This document shows, piece by piece, positions 16,294-25,141 of a stretch of 40,537 nucleotides of DNA. The position numbers and the translations under genes are program-made. How positions within the stretch are numbered: the first letter of the stretch is position 1; every line of letters begins with the position of its first letter. The stretch lies in the NCBI GenBank assembly GCA_018060885.1, contig JAGOVF010000016.1, forward strand, positions 1-40,537, given 5' to 3'. A model generated the notes under the pieces. It was given only the letters and a program-made list of their open reading frames with translations, had not been told where the DNA came from and ran no database searches. This DNA is from Oligoflexales bacterium. GTDB taxonomy: Bacteria > Bdellovibrionota_B > Oligoflexia > Oligoflexales > JAGOVF01.

Positions 16294-17292
16294 TTATAAG
16301 CGAGACTGTTTTAATTCTTCAGCTTTTTGTACGCTTAATTGTTCGAGTTGATCAGCGCTTATTTTTTCAAATCGCTTGCGTTGAAAACCTTCGTTAACTA
16401 TGCGATATTCCCCAGAGCTATTTTTTTGCCAATAAAGAACTTTCCTACCTTTTGAAATAAAGCGTTGATCGCCGCGAAAGTCTTGATTCATAATACTAAC
16501 AGCATATTTTGGATGGGTGACAACCCTGATATCATCAATGCGTAGATCCATTACTTTGTAGCTAGCGAAGACTCGTTTTTTATACTCAGAATAAGCACGG
16601 TAATTTTTCCCATCGGTATTAAATGCTTCATGATAATGGTTGATATAATTGGCATGGTCGCGCTTGGCCCAACTCTGTGCCCATTCTTCGGTGTTACGCA
16701 TGAGTTCCGCAACGTCTTCTTGTCGGTTTAATTGATTTTTCTCTCTGGAGATTGCGACAATGCCTTGAAAGGGTTGTAGCCATTTTGATAGATTGGAGAT
16801 GTCCTCGTTGTAAAATGCGACACAGCCTTCGGTGACTTTTGCGGCGCTGATGCGTTGCGCATTTTCAACACCATGCAGCCAAATCCCGTAGCCAGTTTTG
16901 CCTTGAATTTGATCTATAGGATTTGGAAAGTCGATAGGAATAGCAAATGCACCGTATTTCTCTGGCAATGTTTTTCCGTCGATATGATGTTGAGTAAAAT
17001 AGATTCCCTCGGGAGTTCTGTTATCGCCTTGTTTTTCTTTATCTCCGTCCTCTTTGCCGAGAGCAATTTGGAATTTTTTTAATAAACGTGGCAAAGTCCC
17101 GGGACTTGGCAAAGTGCTTAATTCGGCTGTCAAACTGTTCTTTACAACTGATAAAATAACAAGCTCTTGCCCGATAGCGTTCACTAATGTGCTATTGTTG
17201 CTGTTGTCCGAACTGCCTAATAGTTGTGCTTGCGATATAAATCCTATGATGCATGTTGCCATAAGAATAAAAATTTTAAAGGTTTGCCGCAA
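16294..17292 (-). CDS. L,D-transpeptidase (YkuD/YafK type) with C-terminal NTF2-like domain
   Basis: The 332-residue exported protein begins at TTG (17292) behind AGGAGG. It has a signal peptide (about 1-22). The catalytic domain has GDNRTPEG near 89-96, WLHG at 138-141 (His140) and TEGC with nucleophile Cys157; family members usually have S-x-GC, so Thr replaces Ser. Enzymes of this group form or cleave meso-DAP cross-links in peptidoglycan or attach proteins to it. Residues ~198-320 (EEWAQSWAKRD ... LYWQK ... YRIVNEGFQ) form an NTF2/SnoaL-like domain as in Cds6/YafK-like proteins. It is cotranscribed with the histidine kinase downstream. Confidence 0.88.
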   Translation of the reverse strand: MRQTFKIFILMATCIIGFISQAQLLGSSDNSNNSTLVNAIGQELVILSVVKNSLTAELSTLPSPGTLPRLLKKFQIALGKEDGDKEKQGDNRTPEGIYFTQHHIDGKTLPEKYGAFAIPIDFPNPIDQIQGKTGYGIWLHGVENAQRISAAKVTEGCVAFYNEDISNLSKWLQPFQGIVAISREKNQLNRQEDVAELMRNTEEWAQSWAKRDHANYINHYHEAFNTDGKNYRAYSEYKKRVFASYKVMDLRIDDIRVVTHPKYAVSIMNQDFRGDQRFISKGRKVLYWQKNSSGEYRIVNEGFQRKRFEKISADQLEQLSVQKAEELKQSRL

Positions 17293-17428
17293 GCTCCCTC
17301 CTAATAATTGAATCGAATTTATTTAATTATAAACACTTATTAATAATATTCATAGTGTTGCGCTTGATTTTAGAAAAGACTGCTGCTTTTAGAGCTTATG
17401 ACTATCTAAAGAGTAGGGGTAAAACAAC

Positions 17429-18469
17429 TTAGGTTAAACTTGCTAAACGCAGTTGTTCTAAAATTTCTTTAAATATCGCCGGAGCTTCTGCTTTATACTC
17501 AGTCCATTGGCCTGAAATGGGGTGGGTAAATCCTAAAATTTTTGCATGAAGAAGTTGGCCTTTTAGGCGAAAAACGGCCTGGGCCAAGCTTGTCGGGAAG
17601 CTTTGCGGCAACATGCACGGGCCGTGGTATTGCAAATCACCTAATACTGGCAAGGCGAGAGATTTGCTATGTACGCGTATTTGGTGGGTGCGGCCTGTGT
17701 ATAATTTGACTTCTACAAGAGAAAGGCGATTAAAAAATACTTCAAGACGTTTGAATTCAGATTTGGAGTAGCGAAATGCATGTGCAGTCTGCTCTTCCTC
17801 GGTCAGGCGCAAAAATTGAGTTTTTGGTATTGAGAGAAAGCGCATGCGCCGCTGTGGATCTCTGTATAAATAAGTCTCGATAACCGAAGATTGCCAGGGG
17901 CAGACGCCATTTAATATGGCTTCATAAACTCGTAAATTTGTTTTTTTCTGAAATTGCTCCGCGAGAAAAACGTGAGCTGCATTTGTTTTTGCAAAGACCA
18001 TAACTCCGCTAGTATCTCGATCTAAGCGATGTACAACGCCGTCACGTTCGGGTTGTTGGTCATGATAAAGCTTTGAGAGTTGGCCGCAATGTTTTTGGAT
18101 TTGATCGAGCAGGCTAGCTTGATGAGAGCCTGGTGAAGGGTGGACACGGATTCCGCTCGGCTTGTTGACTACTATCAAACATTCATCTTCGTGTAAGATT
18201 TCTAGAGGGTCTTTGTAGAAAAATTCTCCGACTGTTTCGGAACCAACTTTTGCGTTTAAGGCGATTTTTTCCTTTAAAGCCAAAACATCGCCGGGCTGTA
18301 TACGGAGTCCAGGTTTTATGCTGGGTTTGTTTTTATTTAAAATGTGACCCTGGAGAATCAGCTCCTTGACGATGCTTCGGGCCAAAGGTTGGTATTTAGC
18401 AATAAAATTGTCTAAACGTAGACCAGAATCTTCCGCTCCGACCATTATTTCAAAAGGTTCAATCATCAT
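17429..18469 (-). CDS. RluA-family rRNA pseudouridine synthase (RluC/RluD type)
   Basis: The gene encodes 346 residues from the ATG at 18469. An N-terminal S4 RNA-binding domain (LRLDNFIAKYQPLARSIVKEL) is followed by the catalytic domain with HRLDRDTSG at 147-155; Asp150 is the expected nucleophile. The later GRTHQIRVH motif is also present. These enzymes convert specific uridines of 23S rRNA to pseudouridine; RluD modifies helix 69 and RluC other sites, and the sequence alone does not decide which. A longer reading frame starts at 18640, but it would overlap sthA, and its extra 57 residues do not resemble the family, so it is rejected. Confidence 0.88.
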   Translation of the reverse strand: MMIEPFEIMVGAEDSGLRLDNFIAKYQPLARSIVKELILQGHILNKNKPSIKPGLRIQPGDVLALKEKIALNAKVGSETVGEFFYKDPLEILHEDECLIVVNKPSGIRVHPSPGSHQASLLDQIQKHCGQLSKLYHDQQPERDGVVHRLDRDTSGVMVFAKTNAAHVFLAEQFQKKTNLRVYEAILNGVCPWQSSVIETYLYRDPQRRMRFLSIPKTQFLRLTEEEQTAHAFRYSKSEFKRLEVFFNRLSLVEVKLYTGRTHQIRVHSKSLALPVLGDLQYHGPCMLPQSFPTSLAQAVFRLKGQLLHAKILGFTHPISGQWTEYKAEAPAIFKEILEQLRLASLT

Positions 18470-18655
18470 CGTGGAGGCTTTCGCGCTTGTTATATCTAAA
18501 TTATTAAAAAAATTCAGGAAATGCTGAAGTATTAACGCTCTGTCAATTAAATCTTCATTTATCCCACTGTTAGCGCAGTGTGATGCGCCGATATGCTCAG
18601 TACCATGTCCGTTATTAACTTGGCTAGGACTAAATTTCACGGAAAGAGCGTAGCT

Positions 18656-20179
18656 ATGAAAACTAAGTCGACAAGTAAGTTGGAAAATAGCGCAGATTTA
18701 GACGCCTCTAGCAGTTTAAAACATACCTACGACTTAACAGTCATAGGTACGGGGCCTGCGGGGCTTTATGCGGCAGTACAAGGCGCAAAACTCGGGAAAA
18801 AAGTAGCGATAGTTGAGAAAGATCCGCGTCGCTTAGGGGGAGCTTGGATTCATACCGGGACTCTGCCTTCAAAAACGCTTCGCGAAAGCGTGGCGTCAAT
18901 AGCTTCAATTCGCTTTCATGTCGGTGCTGATTGGATGTTGCGGGTCACGAATCAATTAGCTAATGGGAGCATTTTTCAGCGAGCTCAAAGAGTTTCCATG
19001 ACAGAAGAAGAGACTATAAAACGCCACATTGAAAGCAACAAAATAAAATTTATTCAAGGCCAGGCCTACCTCGAAGATCGCTACACTGTTCGTTGTATTC
19101 GGGAAGATGCTACTTGTGAATTGATACATACCGACAAAGTATTTATAGCTACAGGTTCAAGGCCAAGGCGCCCTTCAGATATTCCTTTTGATGGCTGGAG
19201 AGTGATCGATAGCGACGAAATATTAAGTTTGCAATACATTCCGAAAGAAATGCTGATTTTTGGCGCCGGAGTCGTCGGTTGTGAATATGCCTGTATATTT
19301 TCTGCATTAGGCGTCAAAGTCACCTTGGTTGATGCTCGCAGTAAAATTCTACAAATGCTCGATCAAGAAATTGTGCGAGAATTACAAAGATCAATGGAGA
19401 CTTTAGGCGTCAAATTTATTCTCGGCCAACCTTTGGGGCAAATGGCATTTGATGGCCCAAGAGTAGTGGCAGAAATCGGCCAAGAAAAAATTTCAAGCGA
19501 TCTTTTTGTTTATACTGCCGGTCGCGTTTCTAATACAGATCGTCTGGGTCTTGAACGCATCGGTGTAGAGGTTAATGAACGCGGCGCAATTAAGGTCAAT
19601 GATTGTTTTCAAACCGCGGTTCATAGTATTTACGCTGGCGGAGATGCAATTGGACCGCCCGCACTTGCAGCAACTTCTACAGAGCAAGGGCGTTTAGCGA
19701 TCCGTCATGCATTTGGTCTGCATGATAAGAAATTTCCAAGTTTTTTCCCCATAGGTGTCTACACAATCCCTGAGCTTTCCTGTGCTGGAAAAAATGAAGA
19801 AGAACTTATTGCAGAAGGAATTGAATACGTCGTTGGCAAAGCGTTCTTTTCAGAAGTTGCTAGAGGAAATATTCAAGGTGACAACGCTGGTCTATTAAAA
19901 TTACTGGTTGCGCCAAAATCACAAAAGTTATTAGGAATTCATATTGTCGGTGAAGGAGCTTGCAATCTCATTCATATTGGCATGGCTTTTATGCTGAAAG
20001 GTGGGCATGTCCAAGACCTTGTTAATATGATCTTTAATTATCCGACTTTGGCAGAAAGTTACCGAATTGCTGCATTTAATGCGCTTAATAAGATTTTTAA
20101 AGATGGCAATTTTCAAGATCCTGAAACCGAAGTGCTTATAAGTTCACAAAATTCAAAAGAGTTTAAGCGTAGTGCCTAG
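18656..20179 (+). CDS. sthA: Soluble pyridine nucleotide transhydrogenase SthA
   Basis: The 507-residue flavoprotein belongs to the pyridine nucleotide-disulfide oxidoreductase fold. It has an FAD-binding GTGPAG at 31-36, GGAW-x3-GTLPSKTLRE at 61-77, an NAD-binding GAGVVG at 203-208, the FAD Asp in YAGGDAIGPP, and the dimer domain to 480. The redox CxxxxC pair of lipoamide and glutathione reductases is missing, as in SthA, which transfers hydride between NADPH and NAD. The first ~22 residues are a Ser/Thr-rich extension. The ATG at 18656 is chosen because GGAAAGAG lies at 18641-18648; in-frame starts at 18593 and 18605 overlap the divergent gene's longer frame. A terminator follows at 20221. 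Confidence 0.92.
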   Translation: MKTKSTSKLENSADLDASSSLKHTYDLTVIGTGPAGLYAAVQGAKLGKKVAIVEKDPRRLGGAWIHTGTLPSKTLRESVASIASIRFHVGADWMLRVTNQLANGSIFQRAQRVSMTEEETIKRHIESNKIKFIQGQAYLEDRYTVRCIREDATCELIHTDKVFIATGSRPRRPSDIPFDGWRVIDSDEILSLQYIPKEMLIFGAGVVGCEYACIFSALGVKVTLVDARSKILQMLDQEIVRELQRSMETLGVKFILGQPLGQMAFDGPRVVAEIGQEKISSDLFVYTAGRVSNTDRLGLERIGVEVNERGAIKVNDCFQTAVHSIYAGGDAIGPPALAATSTEQGRLAIRHAFGLHDKKFPSFFPIGVYTIPELSCAGKNEEELIAEGIEYVVGKAFFSEVARGNIQGDNAGLLKLLVAPKSQKLLGIHIVGEGACNLIHIGMAFMLKGGHVQDLVNMIFNYPTLAESYRIAAFNALNKIFKDGNFQDPETEVLISSQNSKEFKRSA

Positions 20180-20220
20180 ACATAAATATCTTGTTTTTTA
20201 AAAATCAATCATATATACAT

Positions 20221-20241
20221 ACACCCTGTTGGGTGTTTTTT
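20221..20241 (+). terminator. Intrinsic terminator of sthA
   Basis: ACACCC (20221-20226) and GGGTGT (20231-20236) form a stem with a TGTT loop, followed by five T to 20241. It lies about 40 bases after the sthA stop. Confidence 0.85.
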
Positions 20242-20256
20242 ATTTAATATAGTCAG

Positions 20257-20308
20257 GAGCCAGGGCACGTCGCAACGATCTATGTTGTGAGTTCTGGCTC
20301 TTTTTTTT
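20257..20308 (+). promoter_or_regulatory. Leader hairpin ending in T8 directly before the RBS
   Basis: GAGCCAG (20257-20263) pairs with CTGGCTC (20294-20300); inside, CAC (20266-20268) can pair with GTG (20286-20288). Eight T follow directly (20301-20308) and run into GGAGG at 20309-20313, the ribosome site of the lipoprotein at 20319. The form is that of an intrinsic terminator in a 5' leader, so attenuation is possible. It could also be a second terminator for sthA. Confidence 0.5.
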
Positions 20309-20318
20309 GGAGGTTTGT

Positions 20319-22205
20319 ATGAAGTTAGTGAATGATTTTAAATACGGATTAATAATTGCAACTGCCATTGGCTTGGCAAGTTGTGGAGGCGATCGAAAAT
20401 CTGGTATAGAAGCCAGTGCAGAACTAGCTCAAAGAGAGCCAACTCCAGAAGGTATTCCATTACCACCAGCGAGTACTTCTGCTGGCAGCGGATTTGCTGC
20501 AAGTTCCCTAGCGTCAATCATTCCGGCAGGCACACCCTCTATTCCTCCAGCTGGTAGAACATCTACTAGTAGCAGTGCAAGCACGAGTTCGACGAGCTCG
20601 TATTATCAAACTGTGGTTAACACAAGTTATGTAAATGTTGGAACACGGATGATACACAGTGCAACGCCGTGGGTTGTTGAATATTTTAATAATTATAGCA
20701 ATCCAGTGTCCTATCAACCTGAAATTCTTTCTAATACAAATGCGACAAATTTAAATTTGAATTGGGTAAATGGTTCTCCGGATTGGCGTGTACAAGCTGA
20801 TTATTTTTCATCTCGCTATAGTGGACAAATTTGGGTTCAAGCTCCCGGAATTTTAGAATTCAAAGGTAATAGTGATGACGGTAGTCGTGCTTATTTATAT
20901 AGACTCGATGAACGGACAAGACCTTTTGGCCAAATAAATGTTCTTGATTATGCTTATGCGAGTAATCGCACTGTTTTATGGGATCATTGGTATCGCAAAG
21001 GCTTAAGTAATCCCGAATATAGTAAAACAGTTTCTGTTCAGCCAGGTCTCTATGGAGTTAGTATAGAGTTCTTTGAATATGATGGACAGGCTGCGCTTAA
21101 ATTTACTGCCGCAGAAGCCGCACCCACTCCGCCACCGCCGCCACCCGCTTTGTCGTGTGAAAATTCGAACATGTTCAAAGGTTATTTTTACCGTGGTGAT
21201 TTATATGCAAGTCATGGTTTACAACGACCTGGCCGTCAACCAGATTATCAAAAGTGTTATTTCAACAATACCTGGGAAAACAATCGTCTTGATTTAAATA
21301 TAAATTTTATTAATGGCGATGGACAGCCAGTGTCTTATTTGACGGATGATTATACAGCATATCTAGAAAAAGAATTTGTCGTACAAGCTCACCAAGCTGG
21401 TGATTACCGCTATGAATTTAAAGCTGATGATCGTATGACTGCTTACCTAGTTACCGACGGTGTATATACTCAAGAAATCGGTCAGTACAACTTAAGTAGC
21501 GGAGCTCAGTCGACGTCCGGAGGGGTTTATTTGCGCGCTGGGAGTTATAAAATTGTTTTAAAGTTTAAAGAAAATCTTGGTGATGCTCGCGCAATTTTTT
21601 CATTGTATTCTTTTTCGAACCCAAATCCGAACCCAAATCCGAACCCAAATCCGAACCCAAATCCATCACCGTTGCCAGGTTGTGCGAACGAAGGGTCAAC
21701 ATGGGGTTCGACTTTTTATACGGGAGATTTCCCAGCAGGTTATACGCATTCGGATTCGTCGGGCAGCACTCCTGAACCAAATCCATTTATGTCACTAAAT
21801 TTACCTAATCAACGTCCAGCAGATCGTACCAAAATAATCCTAGACTTTTACCAGGCGCAGACTGCTGTAGCACAGATGCCGGCTGGTCAACCTTTTCACG
21901 CATATTTTTCGACGATTTTTCCAGTCGCGAAAAATGCGAAATATCGTTTGACCTTAGGTGTCGAAGGCAAAGCTAAAGCCGGAGTGAGATTTTTCCAAGG
22001 TAGCAGTGTTCATCGAGATAAAAAATATTCAATTGACAACAAAGATGATAATTCTGTGATGACTTGGATTAAAAAAACAGGAGCAGAAGCTCTAGAATTT
22101 AGTGAATCGGGTTGTTGGCAAGTTATGGTAAAATATGTCGATTTACAGCCAAACCCTAGTGATCCAAGTCGTCGCAATTTGTTTTTTGAAATGATCAAGG
22201 AATAG
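20319..22205 (+). CDS. PA14-domain lipoprotein with Asn-Pro repeat linker
   Basis: The 628-residue product starts at the ATG following GGAGG (20309-20313); an in-frame start at 20307 lacks a site. A canonical lipobox, LASC, places the lipidated Cys at residue 22. A low-complexity Ser/Pro/Thr region follows (to ~105). Residues ~108-265 (PWVVEYFNNY ... GNSDDGSRAYL ... WDHWYRKG) form a PA14-like carbohydrate-binding domain. A proline linker leads to a second beta domain starting at CENSNMFKG, also PA14-like (KADDRMTAYL), then an (Asn-Pro)n linker and a third domain (CANEGSTWG onward). The modules suggest binding of glycans at the cell surface. The gene is monocistronic, with a hairpin leader before it and a terminator after it. 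Confidence 0.8.
   Translation: MKLVNDFKYGLIIATAIGLASCGGDRKSGIEASAELAQREPTPEGIPLPPASTSAGSGFAASSLASIIPAGTPSIPPAGRTSTSSSASTSSTSSYYQTVVNTSYVNVGTRMIHSATPWVVEYFNNYSNPVSYQPEILSNTNATNLNLNWVNGSPDWRVQADYFSSRYSGQIWVQAPGILEFKGNSDDGSRAYLYRLDERTRPFGQINVLDYAYASNRTVLWDHWYRKGLSNPEYSKTVSVQPGLYGVSIEFFEYDGQAALKFTAAEAAPTPPPPPPALSCENSNMFKGYFYRGDLYASHGLQRPGRQPDYQKCYFNNTWENNRLDLNINFINGDGQPVSYLTDDYTAYLEKEFVVQAHQAGDYRYEFKADDRMTAYLVTDGVYTQEIGQYNLSSGAQSTSGGVYLRAGSYKIVLKFKENLGDARAIFSLYSFSNPNPNPNPNPNPNPNPSPLPGCANEGSTWGSTFYTGDFPAGYTHSDSSGSTPEPNPFMSLNLPNQRPADRTKIILDFYQAQTAVAQMPAGQPFHAYFSTIFPVAKNAKYRLTLGVEGKAKAGVRFFQGSSVHRDKKYSIDNKDDNSVMTWIKKTGAEALEFSESGCWQVMVKYVDLQPNPSDPSRRNLFFEMIKE
21617..21664 (+). repeat. 12-bp tandem repeat x4 encoding (Asn-Pro)n
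   Basis: GAACCCAAATCC is repeated four times without change. It encodes Asn-Pro-Asn-Pro units of the linker between two beta domains of the lipoprotein. A 12-base unit keeps the frame, so copy number could vary and alter linker length. Confidence 0.95.
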
Positions 22206-22228
22206 TTACTTTAGGAATAGTTACTTTA
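22199..22228 (+). repeat. 15-bp direct duplication at the lipoprotein stop codon
   Basis: GGAATAGTTACTTTA occurs twice in tandem; the first copy contains the TAG stop at 22203-22205. The duplication supplies a second in-frame GAA-TAG, so a readthrough product would gain only five residues. Confidence 0.9.
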
Positions 22229-22250
22229 AATTAATTTTCAAATCTTCTGC

Positions 22251-22284
22251 AAGAAGGGCCTTTTCACAAGGGCTCTTCTTTTTT
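22251..22284 (+). terminator. Intrinsic terminator of the PA14 lipoprotein gene
   Basis: AAGAAGGGCC (22251-22260) pairs with GGCTCTTCTT (22271-22280) over 10 bp with one G-U pair and a 10-nt loop; four more T follow. It lies in the gap before the convergent gene that ends at 22291, and could serve both. Confidence 0.8.
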
Positions 22285-22290
22285 GTTCAA

Positions 22291-23307
22291 TTAATTTTGT
22301 TTAGTCAAATCTAGGTAATTTAAATCTTCTTGCCTGTTTGGCAATATTCCTGACTTTTCACGGATGTAGCGGAGGAATTCTCTTAAACGTTTTTCGTGAA
22401 AATGAAAGCTTTCTTGGTATAAAGAAAAGTGAAAAGGGTGGAGGTTTTTGCCTGCTTTGCTTGCTGCAAGATGTAGGTCGAACAGAGACTTTAGCCCATC
22501 ATTGCTATGATAATCAAGTGAGGCGGCGTTCACGCCGATTTCAAAGATCCACCCCAACGGTCTATGGATGATTCTTGGTGTATTGGCGAGTTCGTATTTT
22601 ATCCAGCTGGTTTTAATCATTTGGTAAAGTGGGAAAGCCTTTAGTCGGTTTTGCAGTAGCCTAAGATTTGTGTAAGAAAAGTCGTATTTGAAGTTGTGAG
22701 CTATTAATACATCAAGCAAGTCTTTCGACATTAACCATGCACCTGCCATATAACAATTAGATGTTAGCTTAAAATGCTTTTGGAAGAGCTGCTGGCTAGA
22801 CTGTAGAATTTTGTAGAGCTCTGATTTTGAATAATCAGTGATGGGAACTTCATGACCACAAGCTGTGCTTTCGCAGAGCTTCGTATTGATTTTTTGTCCC
22901 CAATAGCTTGTTTTATAGCGCGGAGTGACACCAGAGTGTTGTAGTAAGCCATTCCATGAATGATTGTGTAAACAAATCCTATCTTCTTTTTTAAGCGCAG
23001 AATTTATCAAAAGTTGAATTTTAATTTCATCTGAACCAGAGTGAGTAAAATAGGCTGGATCGATGAAATGTATAATAGGCATATCTGGAAAGTCAGCGCG
23101 GAACTGTTTTATAGATTCCAGATTTTCGAGTTTTAAATGAGAGCCTTCCCAAACCAAACTTAAGTAAACACTGTCTCTTATTTTCGCTTCTGAGTTTCTG
23201 TTTTGAAAAATTAGATCATTTTTTTTACTTTCCAAATTGATTTGAGATATTGCTTGAATATTAGAAATGCTGATTACGAGCAAAAATAAAAATTTTGCAT
23301 TGAGCAT
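22291..23307 (-). CDS. Exported protein, possible NodB-like polysaccharide deacetylase fold
   Basis: The 338-residue product starts with a signal peptide (LFLLVISISNIQA). I do not recognise the family with confidence. Residues 47-120 follow the order of a NodB-type barrel: a beta strand (VYLSLVWEG) where the catalytic Asp-Asp would stand, a strand with HFIDP, and ICLHNHSW with His114 and His116 in the place of the second metal motif. The WEG in place of TFDDG weakens the match, so activity may be absent or different. Later it has paired cysteines (CESTAC) and aromatic-rich C-terminal segments. The ATG at 23307 follows AGGA. It lies 37 bases after the protease gene and probably shares its transcript. 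Confidence 0.55.
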   Translation of the reverse strand: MLNAKFLFLLVISISNIQAISQINLESKKNDLIFQNRNSEAKIRDSVYLSLVWEGSHLKLENLESIKQFRADFPDMPIIHFIDPAYFTHSGSDEIKIQLLINSALKKEDRICLHNHSWNGLLQHSGVTPRYKTSYWGQKINTKLCESTACGHEVPITDYSKSELYKILQSSQQLFQKHFKLTSNCYMAGAWLMSKDLLDVLIAHNFKYDFSYTNLRLLQNRLKAFPLYQMIKTSWIKYELANTPRIIHRPLGWIFEIGVNAASLDYHSNDGLKSLFDLHLAASKAGKNLHPFHFSLYQESFHFHEKRLREFLRYIREKSGILPNRQEDLNYLDLTKQN

Positions 23308-23344
23308 TAAGTTTTTTTCCTAGTTTTAAAAGATGCATAATTAT

Positions 23345-25141
23345 TTAATGATTAGATATAACTTTTTTTGGCATTCTCTTCAAGCTAGCAGAAGACGGAG
23401 AGATCAAAATTAATGGCAGCAAGAGTGACAAAAGTAAATATTTATTTTGTGAGCTACTTTTATTCGCCGAAAATCCACAAAAAGTACCATTGTTAGAAGA
23501 AGATTGTTGTTGAGGTGCGGGTGTTGTAACAGCTCCTGATCTTCCGGTGATCGGAGCAATAGATGTTAGATTTAAACAGTCTATATTTTCAAGAAATGAT
23601 TCAAAGCCACGTGCGTTAAGTTTTTCATAAATAGTACAGGCATTCTCGCCAGCATTTAACTGACGATCAGCTAGAAATAGCGCAAGAACAAAATCCTGTA
23701 GACCGCTATCTTCCAGGAAGAAGCTGCTAGCAGTAAATGTGAGTTGTGCGACTGTTGTAAAATTTAATTCTTGTGCTAAATCCCATAAAACTGCAGATAT
23801 TAATTGACCGCGAAGGTGGGGTGCGCTGATCCAACTTCGGTAAGTTGTATCTAAATAGCTTAAGTCATTTTCAGCACTGCGTAAGCAGCGATCCGGTAAC
23901 CAGCAGGCGCTGCTTCCGCTAGGGCAAATGGATTCACCTAGACACGCATTGCCTGTTTGCATAAAGGTAAAAAGATCTGCCAAACCTTCGTGAAGTACTA
24001 GTGATTCACCAGTTGTGTTCGTGAGGGTGCGAAATAAAATGTGGTGACTAAATTCATGCGAGACGACGTCGTTATCTTTACCTAGATTTTGCAGGATGCT
24101 GCCATCGCCATCACCGACCATAATTTGAGGATACCCTGATGAACTGACAGCTGGCTGATAGAGCGCATTATTAGGGGTTCCTTGGGCGCGGGCATGGACT
24201 AAAATTTTAAGTGGTTTTGGCCCGACCCATTCATAACCGAGTGATTCAAACCAAGAGAGCATGGTATGGGCATGGCTAAAAGTTTGAACTTCTTCGAAAT
24301 GGGGGTTGTCTAATTCATATGAAAATTGATTGGTGGCACTAAATGCATTTTCTCCACTGGCGGATTCTGCTTGGAAATATTCTGAAACAAGCTTTCCGGA
24401 CTCGCTCAGTTCGATATTAAAAATTTTCATTTCTCCATCTACTGGATTGTTTATGAGTGCTTCTATTTCTCCATTAATATCAAAACTAATGGGTATTAAG
24501 CGTTCAACTTTGCTCATGCTAACAAGCGCTCTGTGAACGAGCGAATTTAGGCTGAATACAAAATTCCAAACAAATTCGAGTTGACCTTTTTTATCTAGAA
24601 GGTAACAGGCTTTTTGATCATGTAATAGAAACTTTCTTCCTAGGTGGCGTTGTAACACCAGAGCAGCTTCTGAATTGGAAAAAACTGGACTTTTATGTAC
24701 ACTCACTGCGCTCGTTGGAATTTCTCCCATCATGGCAGTGCTGCCATCAGAAAGAGAGTGCAATGCCACTTGATAGTCGCAAAGTGGGACACCGCTAGTA
24801 GTAATATAAAATCGCTCCTGTAAAGAATTTATACCACCATAAAAGCGCAATGGACTTTGTGAAGATGATTTTCGACGGAGTGAAAAGTTTGGGGCAAGAC
24901 CTTGCTGTTGTAAATTTTTAAAGAGATATTCTTGACCATCACTTTGTGTGGAAAATAATAAATGTGTATTAGACTTTAAGAGCGTGTTGGAGACGGATAT
25001 ATGACCGATATTTTTTTGTAAATACTTTGGTTGGAAAAGAAAGCGATCTTGCCCAGATTTAAGTGTCAAGGCGAAGACGCTAGGTCCTAGGCTAAGACTA
25101 ATAATAATTGTTAGTAATTGATTTATTTTAAAAAAAGTCAT
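23345..25141 (-). CDS. Secreted gluzincin metalloprotease (M4-like) with C-terminal sorting tail
   Basis: The 598-residue product has a signal peptide (ending SVFA near residue 24). The N-terminal ~280 residues resemble the propeptide plus PepSY-like region of thermolysin-type proteases. The zinc site is VVSHEFSHH (HExxH at 362-366), with the third ligand probably Glu385 in LHEGLADLF; thermolysin relatives show the same spacing and pattern. A Cys-rich insert follows (CLGES ... CLRS). The C-terminus has CG at 555-556, a hydrophobic stretch at 568-580 and a basic end (KRMPKK, 588-593), like MYXO-CTERM tails processed by myxosortases. It is predicted to be exported and then cell-surface anchored or released; the substrate is unknown. 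Confidence 0.8.
   Translation of the reverse strand: MTFFKINQLLTIIISLSLGPSVFALTLKSGQDRFLFQPKYLQKNIGHISVSNTLLKSNTHLLFSTQSDGQEYLFKNLQQQGLAPNFSLRRKSSSQSPLRFYGGINSLQERFYITTSGVPLCDYQVALHSLSDGSTAMMGEIPTSAVSVHKSPVFSNSEAALVLQRHLGRKFLLHDQKACYLLDKKGQLEFVWNFVFSLNSLVHRALVSMSKVERLIPISFDINGEIEALINNPVDGEMKIFNIELSESGKLVSEYFQAESASGENAFSATNQFSYELDNPHFEEVQTFSHAHTMLSWFESLGYEWVGPKPLKILVHARAQGTPNNALYQPAVSSSGYPQIMVGDGDGSILQNLGKDNDVVSHEFSHHILFRTLTNTTGESLVLHEGLADLFTFMQTGNACLGESICPSGSSACWLPDRCLRSAENDLSYLDTTYRSWISAPHLRGQLISAVLWDLAQELNFTTVAQLTFTASSFFLEDSGLQDFVLALFLADRQLNAGENACTIYEKLNARGFESFLENIDCLNLTSIAPITGRSGAVTTPAPQQQSSSNNGTFCGFSANKSSSQNKYLLLSLLLPLILISPSSASLKRMPKKVISNH

Noticed and set aside
18470-18640. N-terminal extension of the pseudouridine synthase overlapping the divergent sthA frame
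   Set aside because: The extra 57 residues are unlike the family, and the ATG at 18469 removes the overlap with sthA.
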